31,160 bases of DNA, from positions 1 to 31,160 of the forward strand of contig JAQTSL010000004.1 of NCBI GenBank assembly GCA_028711355.1, in the 5' to 3' direction. The notes beneath the pieces were generated by a model that searched no databases, had not been told where the DNA came from, and saw only the letters and a program-made list of their open reading frames with translations. The stretch's first letter is position 1, and the number at the start of each line of letters is the position of its first letter. Source of the DNA: Rhodoferax sp. GTDB lineage: Bacteria; Pseudomonadota; Gammaproteobacteria; Burkholderiales; Burkholderiaceae_C. Below are positions 1-6,824 of the stretch, in pieces. The translations under genes were made by a program, and so were the position numbers.

Positions 1-1065
1 CCCCAACGCCAGCTCCGTCGGGAACACCGGCTCATGCCGCGGCCACAACCACCTGGGCTGGTCGATCAGGTCAATCAACTGCCCCAAGCGCACCAGATTT
101 ACCGGGCCGTGGACCCGGTAAATTGCAGAGGCGGGGAGCTCAAATTGACGCAGCAGCAGGTCAGCCAGCGCTTGTGTGCAGCCAGCCGAAACCTCCAACC
201 GCACCGCCTGCCCGTAATTGCGGTGCACCAGCCCTTGACGCAGGGCAGTGCGCAGGTTTTTGACGTCTTCTTCATCGACCGACAAGTCGGAATGACGTGT
301 CACGCGAAACTGCGAAAAATCACCCACCGCCCGCCCCGGGAACAGGTCGCCCAGATGGCTGCGGATCACGCTGGAGATCGACACAAATAGCGTGCGCTTG
401 CCCGCCAGCTTGTCGGGCAAGCGGATAAAGCGCGGCAAGCTGCGCGGCACCTTGACGATGGCAATTTCGTTGTCACGCCCAAACGCGTCCTGGCCCGACA
501 GCCGCACAATAAAGTTCAGCGACTTGTTGGCCACCTGCGGAAACGGGTGCGCCGGATCCAACCCCACGGGCAACAGCAGCGGGCGCACCTCACGTTCAAA
601 AAAGGCCTTGACCCAACGCGCCTGCGCCAGACTGCGCTCGCTGTGGGAAATAACCCGCACGCCTTCTTTGGCAAAGGCCGGCAGCAGCACGTCGTTGTAG
701 AGCGCGTACTGCGCGTCCACCAGACGATGCGCCACCGCACTGAGCGCATCTTGGGCTTGGGCGTCGATCGCACTCAAGTCAGCCTTGGGCTTGGCCAAGC
801 TGGTATAGAGCGCCGCACGCACCTCAAAAAATTCATCCAGGTTGGACGACACAATGGTCAGGTAGCGCAGGCGCTCCAGCAAGGGGACGTCGGGCTTTTG
901 CGCCCAGTGCAGCACGCGCGTGTTAAAGGCCAGCAGGCTCATGTCACGGTCCAGCCAGTAGCTGTCAACGGCTGGCGGTACCGCAGCTTGGGTGGTCGTT
1001 ACGGGTTTTATGGACTGTGCACCGGAGGTTGATCGCGGGGCTTTTGGGGCATCAGACTCGGTCAT
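1..1065 (-). CDS. ppk: Polyphosphate kinase 1, N-terminal part (runs off the left edge)
   Basis: PPK1 reversibly transfers the ATP gamma-phosphate onto inorganic polyphosphate. The 355 visible codons hold the N domain and the start of the head domain. Diagnostic stretches are YWLDRDMSLLAFNTRVL (about residues 36-52), VPLLERLRYLTIVSSNLDEFF (key core LERLRYL and SNLDEFF), LLLPVGLDPAHPFP and FIRLP. These align from memory with the start of E. coli Ppk (SWLSFNERVL, SNNLDEFY). The catalytic histidine domain lies beyond the window, so activity cannot be checked. The ATG at 1065 is chosen because the only nearby internal Met would remove part of the conserved N domain. About 35 residues before the conserved part are poorly conserved and proline/threonine rich. 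A Pho-box-like site sits directly upstream. Family assignment is firm. Confidence 0.93.
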   Translation of the reverse strand, partial: MTESDAPKAPRSTSGAQSIKPVTTTQAAVPPAVDSYWLDRDMSLLAFNTRVLHWAQKPDVPLLERLRYLTIVSSNLDEFFEVRAALYTSLAKPKADLSAIDAQAQDALSAVAHRLVDAQYALYNDVLLPAFAKEGVRVISHSERSLAQARWVKAFFEREVRPLLLPVGLDPAHPFPQVANKSLNFIVRLSGQDAFGRDNEIAIVKVPRSLPRFIRLPDKLAGKRTLFVSISSVIRSHLGDLFPGRAVGDFSQFRVTRHSDLSVDEEDVKNLRTALRQGLVHRNYGQAVRLEVSAGCTQALADLLLRQFELPASAIYRVHGPVNLVRLGQLIDLIDQPRWLWPRHEPVFPTELALG

Positions 1066-1083
1066 AGTGCTTCAGTGTCATGA

Positions 1084-1106
1084 ATTTTTGTGACAGATTA
1101 ATGACA
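1084..1106 (-). promoter_or_regulatory. Pho-box-like site upstream of ppk
   Basis: Read on the minus strand, TGTCAT-TAATC-TGTCAC gives two TGTCA half-sites with an 11-bp period, followed by an A-rich spacer. This is the layout of a PhoB binding site (two 11-bp direct repeats). It ends about 19 bp before the ppk ATG, so transcription would start very close to the start codon. Control of ppk by phosphate starvation is known in other bacteria; here it is inferred from the motif alone. Confidence 0.5.
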
Positions 1107-1114
1107 ATACAAAG

Positions 1115-3613
1115 TCAATCCACCGGCGTCAGCTTGGCCACAGAGAGCGCCAGCCACTTCACGCCGTGGCGCGGAAAATTGATCTGCGCGCGCGCATCGT
1201 CGCCGACGCCTTCCAGCGCCAGCACCGTGCCCTCGCCAAACTTGGCGTGAAACACTTTTTGCTTGACCTGCAAACCACCAGGAGGGGCTTTTTGTACCGG
1301 CACCGGGGCTGCCGTGTATTTGGAATAATCAGTGCCAAATTGGCCCCTAGCCCTTGTTGTATATGCGCTAGTAGCTCCTGAATATGAAGTATCAAAACGG
1401 CTGTCAGCGCGACCGTAACCCTGGTTTTTGGGCGTGATCCACTTCAATGACTCTTCTGGCAGCTCTTCAAAAAAGCGGCTGCGCAGGTTGTAGCGGGTTT
1501 GGCCGTGCAGCATGCGAGTTTGCGCTTGGCTCAGGTACAAGCGCTTACGCGCGCGGGTGATGGCCACGTACATCAAGCGACGTTCTTCTTCCAGGCTGTC
1601 GCGATCGGTCATCGAGTTTTCATGCGGAAACAGGCATTCCTCCAGGCCGGTGATGAACACGCAGTCAAACTCCAGCCCCTTGCTGGCGTGCACGGTCATG
1701 AGCTGAATTGCGTCCTGCCCGGCCTGCGCCTGGTTGTCGCCGGCTTCAAGCGCGGCGTGGGTCAGAAAAGCGGCCAGCGGCGACAGGGTTTCGCCGGTAT
1801 CGGTATCGGGCGCCGGCACGTCCAGCACCGGTTGGTTGATGTCCAGACCTTGCGATGCGGGTGACTGCGTCAGCGCGTTGCCGAGTTCGTCCACGGGGAG
1901 TGCCACCGCGTCGCGGCCAAAGCCTTCAATGGTGACAAAACTCTCGGCGGCGTTGACCAGTTCTTCCAGGTTCTCCACGCGGTCGGCACCTTCGCGGTCG
2001 GCTTTGTAGTGCGCGATCAGGCCGCTGTGTGCCAGCGTGGCCTCTATGGTTTCGCGCAGGCTTAAAGCCTGGGTTTGCTCGCGCAGCACGTCGATGCCCG
2101 CGACAAACGCGCCAATGTTGGTGCCCGCTTTGCCAGTCAGGGCGCTGGCGGCATCGCTCAGGGCACAGCCGCTGGCACGGGCCAGGTCTTGCAACTGCTC
2201 CAGGCTGCGCGCACCAATGCCACGCGGCGGAAAGTTCACTGCGCGCATGAAGCTGGTGTCGTCACGCGGGTTCTCCAACAGGCGCAGGTAGGCCAGCGCA
2301 TTCTTGATTTCAGCGCGTTCAAAAAAGCGCAGACCACCATAGACCTTGTACGGGATGGCGTTGTTAAACAAGGCCGATTCAATCACCCGGCTTTGCGCGT
2401 TTGATCGGTACAGCACGGCAATTTCTTTGCGCTGGAAAAAAGCCCCCACGCTCGGCACTAACGTGTCCTCGCTGCCCCCCGAGGGGGCGCGGCCTTGCTT
2501 GGGGCGGCCCGGCGCGGCGGCCCCCACGAGTTCGCGCATCTCATCGACCATCCAGGCCGCCTCGGCAAAGTCGCTCGGCGCTTCATAGACGCGCACCGGC
2601 TCGCCCGGCCCTTGCGCGGTGCGCAGGTTTTTGCCCAGGCGCTTGCTATTGTGGGCAATCAGCGCGTTGGCACTGTCCAGAATGTTGCTGCCGCTGCGGT
2701 AGTTTTCCTCTAACTTGATCTGGTGTTGCACATGAAATTCACGCACAAAGTCGGCCATGTTGCCCACGCGCGCGCCACGAAACGCGTAGATACTCTGGTC
2801 GTCGTCGCCCACCGCCATGACACAACCCGTGGGTGCAAAGGCGTCGTCTGCACCGTCTGCACTGCCATGCGCACCGGTGCCGGCCAGCATCTTGAGCCAC
2901 AGGTACTGCAGCTTGTTGGTGTCCTGAAACTCGTCCACCAGAATGTGCCGAAAGCGCCGCTGGTAATGCTCGCGGATGGGATCGTTATCGCGTAACAGCT
3001 CATAACTGCGCAGCATCAGCTCGCCAAAATCGACCACGCCTTCACGCTGGCACTGCTCTTCATACAGTTGGAAAATCTCGACCTTCTTGCGGGTTTCCGG
3101 GTCTTTGACCACCACCTGCGCCGGGCGCAAGCCGTCTTCTTTGCAGCCGCCAATGAACCATTGCATTTGCTTGGCCGGAAAACGTTCGTCGTCAATGCCA
3201 AACTGTTTGTACAGGCGTTTGATGCTGGAGAGTTGGTCTTGCGTGTCCAGAATCTGAAACGCCTGCGGCAGGTTGGCCAGCTTGTAATGCGCGCGCAAAA
3301 ACCGGTTGCACAGGCCATGAAAGGTGCCAATCCACATGCCGCGCACATTCAGTGGCAGCATGGCGGCAAGCCGCGTCATCATCTCTTTGGCGGCCTTGTT
3401 GGTAAAGGTCACGGCCAAAATACCACCGGGCGACACCTGGCCGGTTTGCAGCAGCCAGGCGATGCGGGTGGTGAGCACGCGGGTCTTGCCAGAGCCGGCC
3501 CCGGCCAGGATCAGCGCGTGCTCGGCAGGCAGAACGACGGCAGCACGTTGCTCAGGGTTCAGGTTATGCAGCAGGTGGGCATCTGGGGTGTGGGCAGTCG
3601 ATTCAGAATACAT
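1115..3613 (-). CDS. uvrD: UvrD/PcrA-type ATP-dependent DNA helicase (superfamily 1)
   Basis: 3'-5' DNA helicase used in nucleotide-excision and mismatch repair. All SF1 motifs are visible in order: Walker A AGAGSGKTR (about residues 37-45 of the chosen protein), motif Ia VTFTNKAA, Walker B LVDEFQDT (about 225-232), motif III VGDDDQSIYAFRGA, motif IV LEENYRS, motif V VHASKGLEF and motif VI YVAITRARKRL. The C terminus (FHAKFGEGTVLALEG...) matches the UvrD/PcrA tail. I chose the ATG at 3613 (832 aa) over an upstream in-frame start at 3664 because the conserved NPEQRAAV block starts soon after it. The protein is about 100 residues longer than typical UvrD (about 720). Part of the excess comes from low-complexity inserts around residues 363-391 and in the C-terminal linker, both encoded by palindromic repeats. 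Confidence 0.93.
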   Translation of the reverse strand: MYSESTAHTPDAHLLHNLNPEQRAAVVLPAEHALILAGAGSGKTRVLTTRIAWLLQTGQVSPGGILAVTFTNKAAKEMMTRLAAMLPLNVRGMWIGTFHGLCNRFLRAHYKLANLPQAFQILDTQDQLSSIKRLYKQFGIDDERFPAKQMQWFIGGCKEDGLRPAQVVVKDPETRKKVEIFQLYEEQCQREGVVDFGELMLRSYELLRDNDPIREHYQRRFRHILVDEFQDTNKLQYLWLKMLAGTGAHGSADGADDAFAPTGCVMAVGDDDQSIYAFRGARVGNMADFVREFHVQHQIKLEENYRSGSNILDSANALIAHNSKRLGKNLRTAQGPGEPVRVYEAPSDFAEAAWMVDEMRELVGAAAPGRPKQGRAPSGGSEDTLVPSVGAFFQRKEIAVLYRSNAQSRVIESALFNNAIPYKVYGGLRFFERAEIKNALAYLRLLENPRDDTSFMRAVNFPPRGIGARSLEQLQDLARASGCALSDAASALTGKAGTNIGAFVAGIDVLREQTQALSLRETIEATLAHSGLIAHYKADREGADRVENLEELVNAAESFVTIEGFGRDAVALPVDELGNALTQSPASQGLDINQPVLDVPAPDTDTGETLSPLAAFLTHAALEAGDNQAQAGQDAIQLMTVHASKGLEFDCVFITGLEECLFPHENSMTDRDSLEEERRLMYVAITRARKRLYLSQAQTRMLHGQTRYNLRSRFFEELPEESLKWITPKNQGYGRADSRFDTSYSGATSAYTTRARGQFGTDYSKYTAAPVPVQKAPPGGLQVKQKVFHAKFGEGTVLALEGVGDDARAQINFPRHGVKWLALSVAKLTPVD
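1340..1384. repeat. Dispersed palindromic repeat inside uvrD (C-terminal linker)
   Basis: On the minus strand this reads GGAGCTACTAGCGC, a short AT-rich centre, then a GGGCTAG half. The inverted CTAGCGC / GGGCTAG halves and flanks resemble a short intergenic repeat that I recall as abundant in Comamonadaceae genomes. A related copy is at 22153-22200. Here it is read in frame and encodes the linker between the helicase core and the UvrD C-terminal domain. Confidence 0.45.
2463..2530. repeat. GC-rich palindromic repeat inside uvrD
   Basis: Contains the palindrome GCCCCC-CGA-GGGGGC (2474-2488) followed by GGCC...GGCGGCCCGGCG. It looks like a mobile REP-type intergenic repeat. It is translated in frame as a Gly/Ala/Pro/Arg-rich stretch (about residues 363-391 of UvrD) between the NYRS motif region and IAVLYRSN. 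The closest UvrD proteins have no such segment there, as far as I recall. Confidence 0.5.
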
Positions 3614-3620
3614 GGGTTCA

Positions 3621-3648
3621 TTGTAGGAACGAGCGACGCGACTAGAAT
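3621..3648 (+). promoter_or_regulatory. Possible guaC promoter
   Basis: TTGTAG (3621-3626), a 16-bp spacer and TAGAAT (3643-3648) form a reasonable sigma-70 promoter between the divergent uvrD and guaC genes. Predicted transcription would start near 3654, right at the hairpin described next. Confidence 0.4.
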
Positions 3649-3653
3649 CAAGC

Positions 3654-3688
3654 ACCGGGCCCAAGCCATTGCCGCCCGGTATTTTTTT
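3654..3688 (+). terminator. Terminator-like hairpin in the guaC leader
   Basis: ACCGGGC (3654-3660) pairs perfectly with GCCCGGT (3674-3680) and is followed by A and seven T. This has the form of an intrinsic terminator on the plus strand. No plus-strand gene ends upstream (uvrD is on the minus strand), and guaC starts 54 bp downstream. It could therefore be an attenuator or a 5' stabilising hairpin for guaC. Confidence 0.55.
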
Positions 3689-3741
3689 GCCGGCAGCAAT
3701 CCAAGCGCTCTTGTTTGAACCACATCAAAAGGTGCGTGACA

Positions 3742-4719
3742 ATGGAAATATTTGACTACGACAATATCCTGCTGCTGCCACGCAAATGCCGCGTAGAAAG
3801 CCGCTCTGAGTGCGATGCCAGCGTCGAGCTGGGCCAACGGCGCTTTCGCATCCCGGCCGTTCCCGCCAACATGAAAACCGTGGTCAACGAAGACATCTGT
3901 GTCTGGTTGGCGCAAAACGGCTACTTTTATGTGATGCACCGCTTTGACCTGGACAACGTGGCGTTTGTACAGCGCATGGCCGGGCGCGGCCTGTACGCCT
4001 CCATCTCGCTGGGGGTCAAACAAGCCGACTACGACACCGTGGACAAGCTGGTGGCGCTGGGGCTGGCGCCCGACTACATCACCATCGACATCGCGCACGG
4101 CCACGCCGACACGGTCAAAGCGATGATTGCTTACCTGCGCGACAAAATTCCCGGCACCTTCATCATTGCGGGCAACGTGGCCACGCCCGAGGCGGTGATC
4201 GACCTGGAAAACTGGGGTGCCGATGCCACCAAGGTGGGAGTCGGCCCGGGCAAGGTCTGCATCACCAAGCTCAAGACCGGTTTTGGCACCGGCGGCTGGC
4301 AGCTCAGCGCCGTCAAGTGGTGCGCCCGCGTAGCGACCAAGCCGATCATTGCCGACGGCGGCATCCGTGACCATGGCGACATCGCCAAGAGCGTGCGCTT
4401 TGGCGCCACCATGGTGATGATCGGTTCGCTCTTTGCTGGCCACCAAGAGTCCCCCGGCGCCACGGTGGAGGTGGACGGCAAGCTCTACAAGGAATACTAC
4501 GGCTCGGCCAGCGATTTCAACAAAGGCGAATACAAGCATGTGGAGGGCAAGCGCATTCTGGAACCCATTAAAGGCACGCTGGCCAGCACCTTGACCGAGA
4601 TGGAGCAAGACGTGCAAAGCTCCATCAGCTATTCGGGCGGCAAGAAACTGATGGACATCCGAAAGGTGAATTACGTCACGCTGGGTGGCGATAACGCGGG
4701 GGAGCATTTGCTGATGTAG
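3742..4719 (+). CDS. guaC: GMP reductase
   Basis: NADPH-dependent reductive deamination of GMP to IMP, in purine salvage. The product is a TIM-barrel protein of the IMPDH/GMPR family without a CBS insert. Visible hallmarks are FDYDNILLLPRK at the N terminus, VPANMKTVV, the catalytic loop GVGPGKVCITK with C173, KTGFGTGGWQ, and the phosphate-binding PIIADGGIRDHGDIAKS and GATMVMIGSLFAG. The length of 325 aa equals the family size of the Bacillus GuaC type. The ATG at 3742 is preceded by AAAAGGTG at good spacing; the longer frame would need an in-frame TTG at 3715 and adds non-conserved residues. It appears monocistronic. Confidence 0.95.
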   Translation: MEIFDYDNILLLPRKCRVESRSECDASVELGQRRFRIPAVPANMKTVVNEDICVWLAQNGYFYVMHRFDLDNVAFVQRMAGRGLYASISLGVKQADYDTVDKLVALGLAPDYITIDIAHGHADTVKAMIAYLRDKIPGTFIIAGNVATPEAVIDLENWGADATKVGVGPGKVCITKLKTGFGTGGWQLSAVKWCARVATKPIIADGGIRDHGDIAKSVRFGATMVMIGSLFAGHQESPGATVEVDGKLYKEYYGSASDFNKGEYKHVEGKRILEPIKGTLASTLTEMEQDVQSSISYSGGKKLMDIRKVNYVTLGGDNAGEHLLM

Positions 4720-4789
4720 CCGGGCATGCAAGCTGTTGCATACCGCTTCTGCCTGGATAGCCAGCGAGAAAGTCATACATTTTCATGAC

Positions 4790-4795
4790 TATAAT
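4790..4795 (+). promoter_or_regulatory. -10 element of the tRNA-Lys promoter
   Basis: A perfect TATAAT is followed by a GC-rich discriminator (TCGCGG), typical of stable RNA promoters. It lies 40 bp before the mature tRNA 5' end. No good -35 hexamer is visible at 16-18 bp. Confidence 0.55.
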
Positions 4796-4835
4796 TCGCG
4801 GCTTCGATCAGTGGCCCCAAGCCACGTTCCGATAC

Positions 4836-4911
4836 GGGAACTTAGCTCAGTTGGTAGAGCAGCGGACTCTTAATCCGGTGGTCGAGGGTTCGAGCCCCTC
4901 AGTTCCCACCA
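4836..4911 (+). tRNA. tRNA-Lys (anticodon CTT)
   Basis: A full cloverleaf can be drawn. The acceptor GGGAACT pairs with AGTTCCC, the D arm is GCTC...GAGC, and the anticodon loop CTCTTAA carries CTT. The T arm is GAGGG-TTCGAGC-CCCTC and the CCA end is encoded. The anticodon stem GCGGA/TCCGG has one G-G opposition at its base. The 76-nt length is normal. Confidence 0.96.
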
Positions 4912-4919
4912 ATACCAGC

Positions 4920-4958
4920 AAGGGTTTGCCACTGTAAATACAGCAGCAAACCCTTTTC
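4920..4958 (+). terminator. Intrinsic terminator after tRNA-Lys
   Basis: AAGGGTTTGC (4920-4929) and GCAAACCCTT (4946-4955) form a perfect 10-bp stem ending in a short T run. It lies 8 bp after the tRNA. Confidence 0.7.
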
Positions 4959-5028
4959 AATTCTTGTCTGTGCAGCTTCAGCGTAGCTACCAGCACCAGG
5001 TTTGATGCCCCGACTGGCGCAAAGCGGT

Positions 5029-5142
5029 CTATGCGGTCACGCCATGCGTCACTTGCACCCGGGCAATGTCCAGAATCCCAGCCGCAATCTTTTCGTGGTT
5101 TAAGCGTGGCAAGTTCAGCGGACCGACGGCGTTACGCTCTTT
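5029..5142 (-). pseudogene. Possible remnant of a gene C terminus
   Basis: Between two stop codons on the minus strand this stretch encodes 37 residues including GPLNLPRLNHEKIAAGILDIA. They have the balanced composition of a real protein tail but no start codon or ribosome binding site. I do not recognise the family. It sits just past the LysE-family gene in the 240-bp gap between that gene and tRNA-Lys, where nothing else is visible apart from the tRNA terminator. It may be chance. Confidence 0.2.
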
Positions 5143-5151
5143 TTAGCGGCG

Positions 5152-5781
5152 TTACTGGGCCCGCTTGAACAACGCCAACAGCGACCCTGCCACAATAAAC
5201 AGACTGCCAAAGGTGCGGTTCATGACGCGGATGTGCGCCGGCTCTTTGAGCGCCCCCAGCACTTTGGATGCGAGTGCGGTGTAGCCCGACATCACCACCA
5301 TGTCGGTGAAAGCCAGCGTCGCGCCGATGATCAAATATTGTGGTAGCAGCGGCTGGCTCAGGTTGATGAACTGTGGCACCACCGCCAACAAAAACACCGT
5401 GCCCTTGGGGTTGATCACATTGATCATCCAGGCCTTCAGAATCAGCGCGCGCTGCGTTACCCGTTCGCCCGTATCGTTGCAAGCCATCATCGGACGCGCT
5501 GGAGCGCGCCACTGCGCAATGCCCAGCCATACGAGGTAAGCCACGCCCAGCCACTTGACCACGGTGAAGGCGGCGCTGGACGCTGCGATCAACGCGCCCA
5601 GGCCGACACCCACAATCAACAGTTGCGTCCAGATGCCCAGCACCAGCCCAAAGATGGTGACATAGCCGTATTTGAAGCCGTGATTTAGCCCAGCACTCAT
5701 CGACGCCAATGCGCCCGGACCAGGCGAAATGCTGATGGCCCAGGACGCGGCAAAAAAGGCTAACCAGGTTGAGAGTTCCAT
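5152..5781 (-). CDS. LysE/RhtB family amino-acid exporter
   Basis: Inner-membrane exporter of the LysE/RhtB family, which exports amino acids such as homoserine, threonine or lysine. At 209 aa with about six hydrophobic segments it has the family length. The N-terminal signature SISPGPGALASMSAGLNHG (about residues 17-35) and the central NPKGTVFLLAVVPQF match RhtB-type members. The C terminus ends in a basic LFKRAQ. No regulator is adjacent, so the substrate is unknown. It is divergent from the secreted hydrolase gene at 5927. Confidence 0.88.
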   Translation of the reverse strand: MELSTWLAFFAASWAISISPGPGALASMSAGLNHGFKYGYVTIFGLVLGIWTQLLIVGVGLGALIAASSAAFTVVKWLGVAYLVWLGIAQWRAPARPMMACNDTGERVTQRALILKAWMINVINPKGTVFLLAVVPQFINLSQPLLPQYLIIGATLAFTDMVVMSGYTALASKVLGALKEPAHIRVMNRTFGSLFIVAGSLLALFKRAQ

Positions 5782-5926
5782 GAAGCAAGTCTAGCCGATC
5801 GCTGCACACAAGCGTTTGCTGCAAGGGTTTTGTCCCGCCACGGTGCCATACTTGGCCCGTCACAAGTTGACTTGCCCTGTCAGGTCACAGATCAAAATCA
5901 ACTCCTGGGTCGAAAGTTTGGTTGAA

Positions 5927-6796
5927 ATGCAAAAAAGCTCAAAACGTTTGCGCCGATTTCACACGCTACTTCTTGCGTTGTGCATTGGTAACGCCAGTGC
6001 GGCGGCGGTTGAGTCCATCCACGTCCCGACCGCGGGCATCTCTTCCGCTGCGGTAGCACTCGTCGCGCACCTGTTCAAGCCTGCTGGCCCCGGCCCCCAT
6101 CCGGCAGTCTTGATGATGCATGGGTGCGGCGGCGCCTATAACAGCCAGGGTGAGCTCAGCGCGCGTCACCAGATGTGGGGTGAAATTCTTGCCAGTCACG
6201 GCTATATCGCATTGATGCTCGATAGTTTCAGCGCTCGCAACAGCAAGGAAATTTGTCGCGTCAAATTTGACGAGCGCAAAGTCAAGGAGTCTGACGGTGT
6301 GGGAGACGCCTACGCTGCGCTGGCCTGGCTACGCCAGCGCAGCGATGTAGATCCCAGTCGCATTGGCATCCTTGGCTGGTCATATGACGGCGGTGTAACG
6401 CTGGCAACCATCAGCCACCAACCCGAGCACGGCAAAGGGTTTTCTGCGGCAATATCGTTTTACCCGGGTTGCTCAGCCCGCAACCGCCATGCCGACCGAT
6501 TTCACCCCTACGCGCCACTGCTGGTGCTGATGGGTGAAGCAGACGACTGGACACCTGCTGCCCCTTGCAAGGCGCTGACAGACACGGTGGCTGGCCGCAA
6601 CGAGCCCATGCGCATCGTGCTCTACCCTGACAGCTACCACGACTTTGACAACCCCAGTCTGACAACAAAACGTGTGCGCAAGGACGTGCCCAATGGCGTT
6701 CATCCTGGACAAGGTGTCACTGTGGCCCCCAATGCGCAGGCGCGTGAAGATGCCAAACGCCGCGTACTTGCGTTTTTGGGCGAAGTCTGGAAATAG
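5927..6796 (+). CDS. Exported dienelactone hydrolase family protein
   Basis: Alpha/beta hydrolase of the dienelactone hydrolase type, 289 aa. A basic N terminus and hydrophobic run followed by NASAAAVE indicate a Sec signal peptide cleaved near residue 25. The nucleophile elbow is GWSYDGG with Ser152, whereas classical dienelactone hydrolase uses Cys. Asp in GEADDWTP (about 206) and His238 in SYHDFDNP complete the triad. MMHGCGG supplies the oxyanion-hole region. The ATG at 5927 is chosen because it places the signal peptide at the start; a longer frame from 5816 adds unrelated residues. A phosphatase gene follows after 28 bp, so the two are probably co-transcribed. The substrate is unknown. 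Confidence 0.82.
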   Translation: MQKSSKRLRRFHTLLLALCIGNASAAAVESIHVPTAGISSAAVALVAHLFKPAGPGPHPAVLMMHGCGGAYNSQGELSARHQMWGEILASHGYIALMLDSFSARNSKEICRVKFDERKVKESDGVGDAYAALAWLRQRSDVDPSRIGILGWSYDGGVTLATISHQPEHGKGFSAAISFYPGCSARNRHADRFHPYAPLLVLMGEADDWTPAAPCKALTDTVAGRNEPMRIVLYPDSYHDFDNPSLTTKRVRKDVPNGVHPGQGVTVAPNAQAREDAKRRVLAFLGEVWK

Positions 6797-6824
6797 ACAT
6801 GCTTGATGAACACCCCCACCGATC

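Noticed and set aside
3559..4776. Long open frame on the minus strand opposite guaC
   Set aside because: It is the antisense shadow of GMP reductase, rich in His/Val/Gly, and overlaps the uvrD start.
5860..5895. Possible Pho box upstream of the hydrolase/PhoD pair
   Set aside because: Only one CTGTCA half-site is seen; the second half-site at 11 bp is missing.
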